Positions 39,894 to 39,938 of a stretch of DNA of 39,938 bases are shown here, piece by piece. A program made the translations under genes and the position numbers. This DNA comes from DATBLE01 sp046734335 (lineage in GTDB: Bacteria; Actinomycetota; Thermoleophilia; Gaiellales; Gaiellaceae), in contig JBKPRA010000052.1 of the NCBI GenBank assembly GCA_046734335.1, positions 1 to 39,938 on the forward strand. The letters are read 5' to 3'. Under the pieces are notes generated by a model that saw nothing but the letters and a program-made list of their open reading frames with translations, ran no database searches and was not told the DNA's origin. The first letter of the stretch is position 1, and every line of letters begins with the position of its first letter.

Positions 39894-39938
39894 ATGAGCT
39901 CCCGTTTCTTGGAGGGCGTCCGGATGATCGCGCCGGTC
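39894..39938 (+). CDS. Start of a gene cut by the window end
   Basis: An ATG at 39894 has AAGGAC seven bases upstream and opens a frame of 15 codons (MSSRFLEGVRMIAPV) to the window edge. It is too short to name. The good RBS and the structured leader in front support a real gene. Confidence 0.5.
   Translation, partial: MSSRFLEGVRMIAPV

Overview
The window reads as chromosomal DNA of a very GC-rich actinobacterium. GC-rich third positions, a compact primary sigma factor, a topoisomerase I with C-terminal GRYGPY-type repeats instead of zinc fingers, TTG/GTG starts and TANNNT-type -10 elements fit the Thermoleophilia (Gaiellales/Solirubrobacterales) best. That placement is inference, as there is no rRNA gene here. 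No tRNA, rRNA, insertion sequence, prophage or CRISPR array was seen.

Left part (1-9560), housekeeping and signalling: a small coiled-coil protein, a TetR remnant without its N-terminus, a divergently transcribed NarL-type sensor kinase and response regulator, then a minus-strand operon of PlsC-type acyltransferase, 5'-3' exonuclease and histone-deacetylase-like hydrolase. topA and the primary sigma factor gene follow on the plus strand.

Middle (9565-19144): a minus-strand three-gene operon encodes a 128-residue unrecognised protein, a radical SAM/SPASM enzyme and a divergent LpxL/HtrB-like acyltransferase. It looks like a peptide- or protein-modification locus and is the best candidate for an undescribed system. 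A plus-strand peptide ABC transporter (binding protein, two permeases, two ATPases) follows, ending in a signal-less SH3b-NlpC/P60 peptidase, which points to uptake and cleavage of murein peptides.

Right part (19166-39728): a membrane-anchored protein joins a DUF4015-like glycosidase domain to a NodB-type deacetylase. Upstream of it on the same strand lies an L-rhamnose gene set: DeoR regulator, rhamnulokinase, a solute-binding-like protein with no signal peptide, bifunctional rhamnulose-1-phosphate aldolase/lactaldehyde dehydrogenase, a rhamnose-type ABC transporter, and a second isomerase of the arabinose/fucose type. Divergent from the DeoR gene run rhaI (rhamnose isomerase), rhaM (mutarotase), lutABC (L-lactate oxidation), a fumarylacetoacetase-family hydrolase and an MFS transporter. 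Together these can take L-rhamnose to dihydroxyacetone phosphate and L-lactaldehyde, then L-lactate and pyruvate. The 154-bp divergent region holds a good sigma-70 promoter and a DeoR-like inverted repeat.

The window ends in a leader with four successive hairpins in front of a gene cut by the window edge. Many neighbouring genes overlap by 1-8 bases (NTGA or TGATG), indicating strong translational coupling. All family assignments were made by reading motifs; no database search was run.
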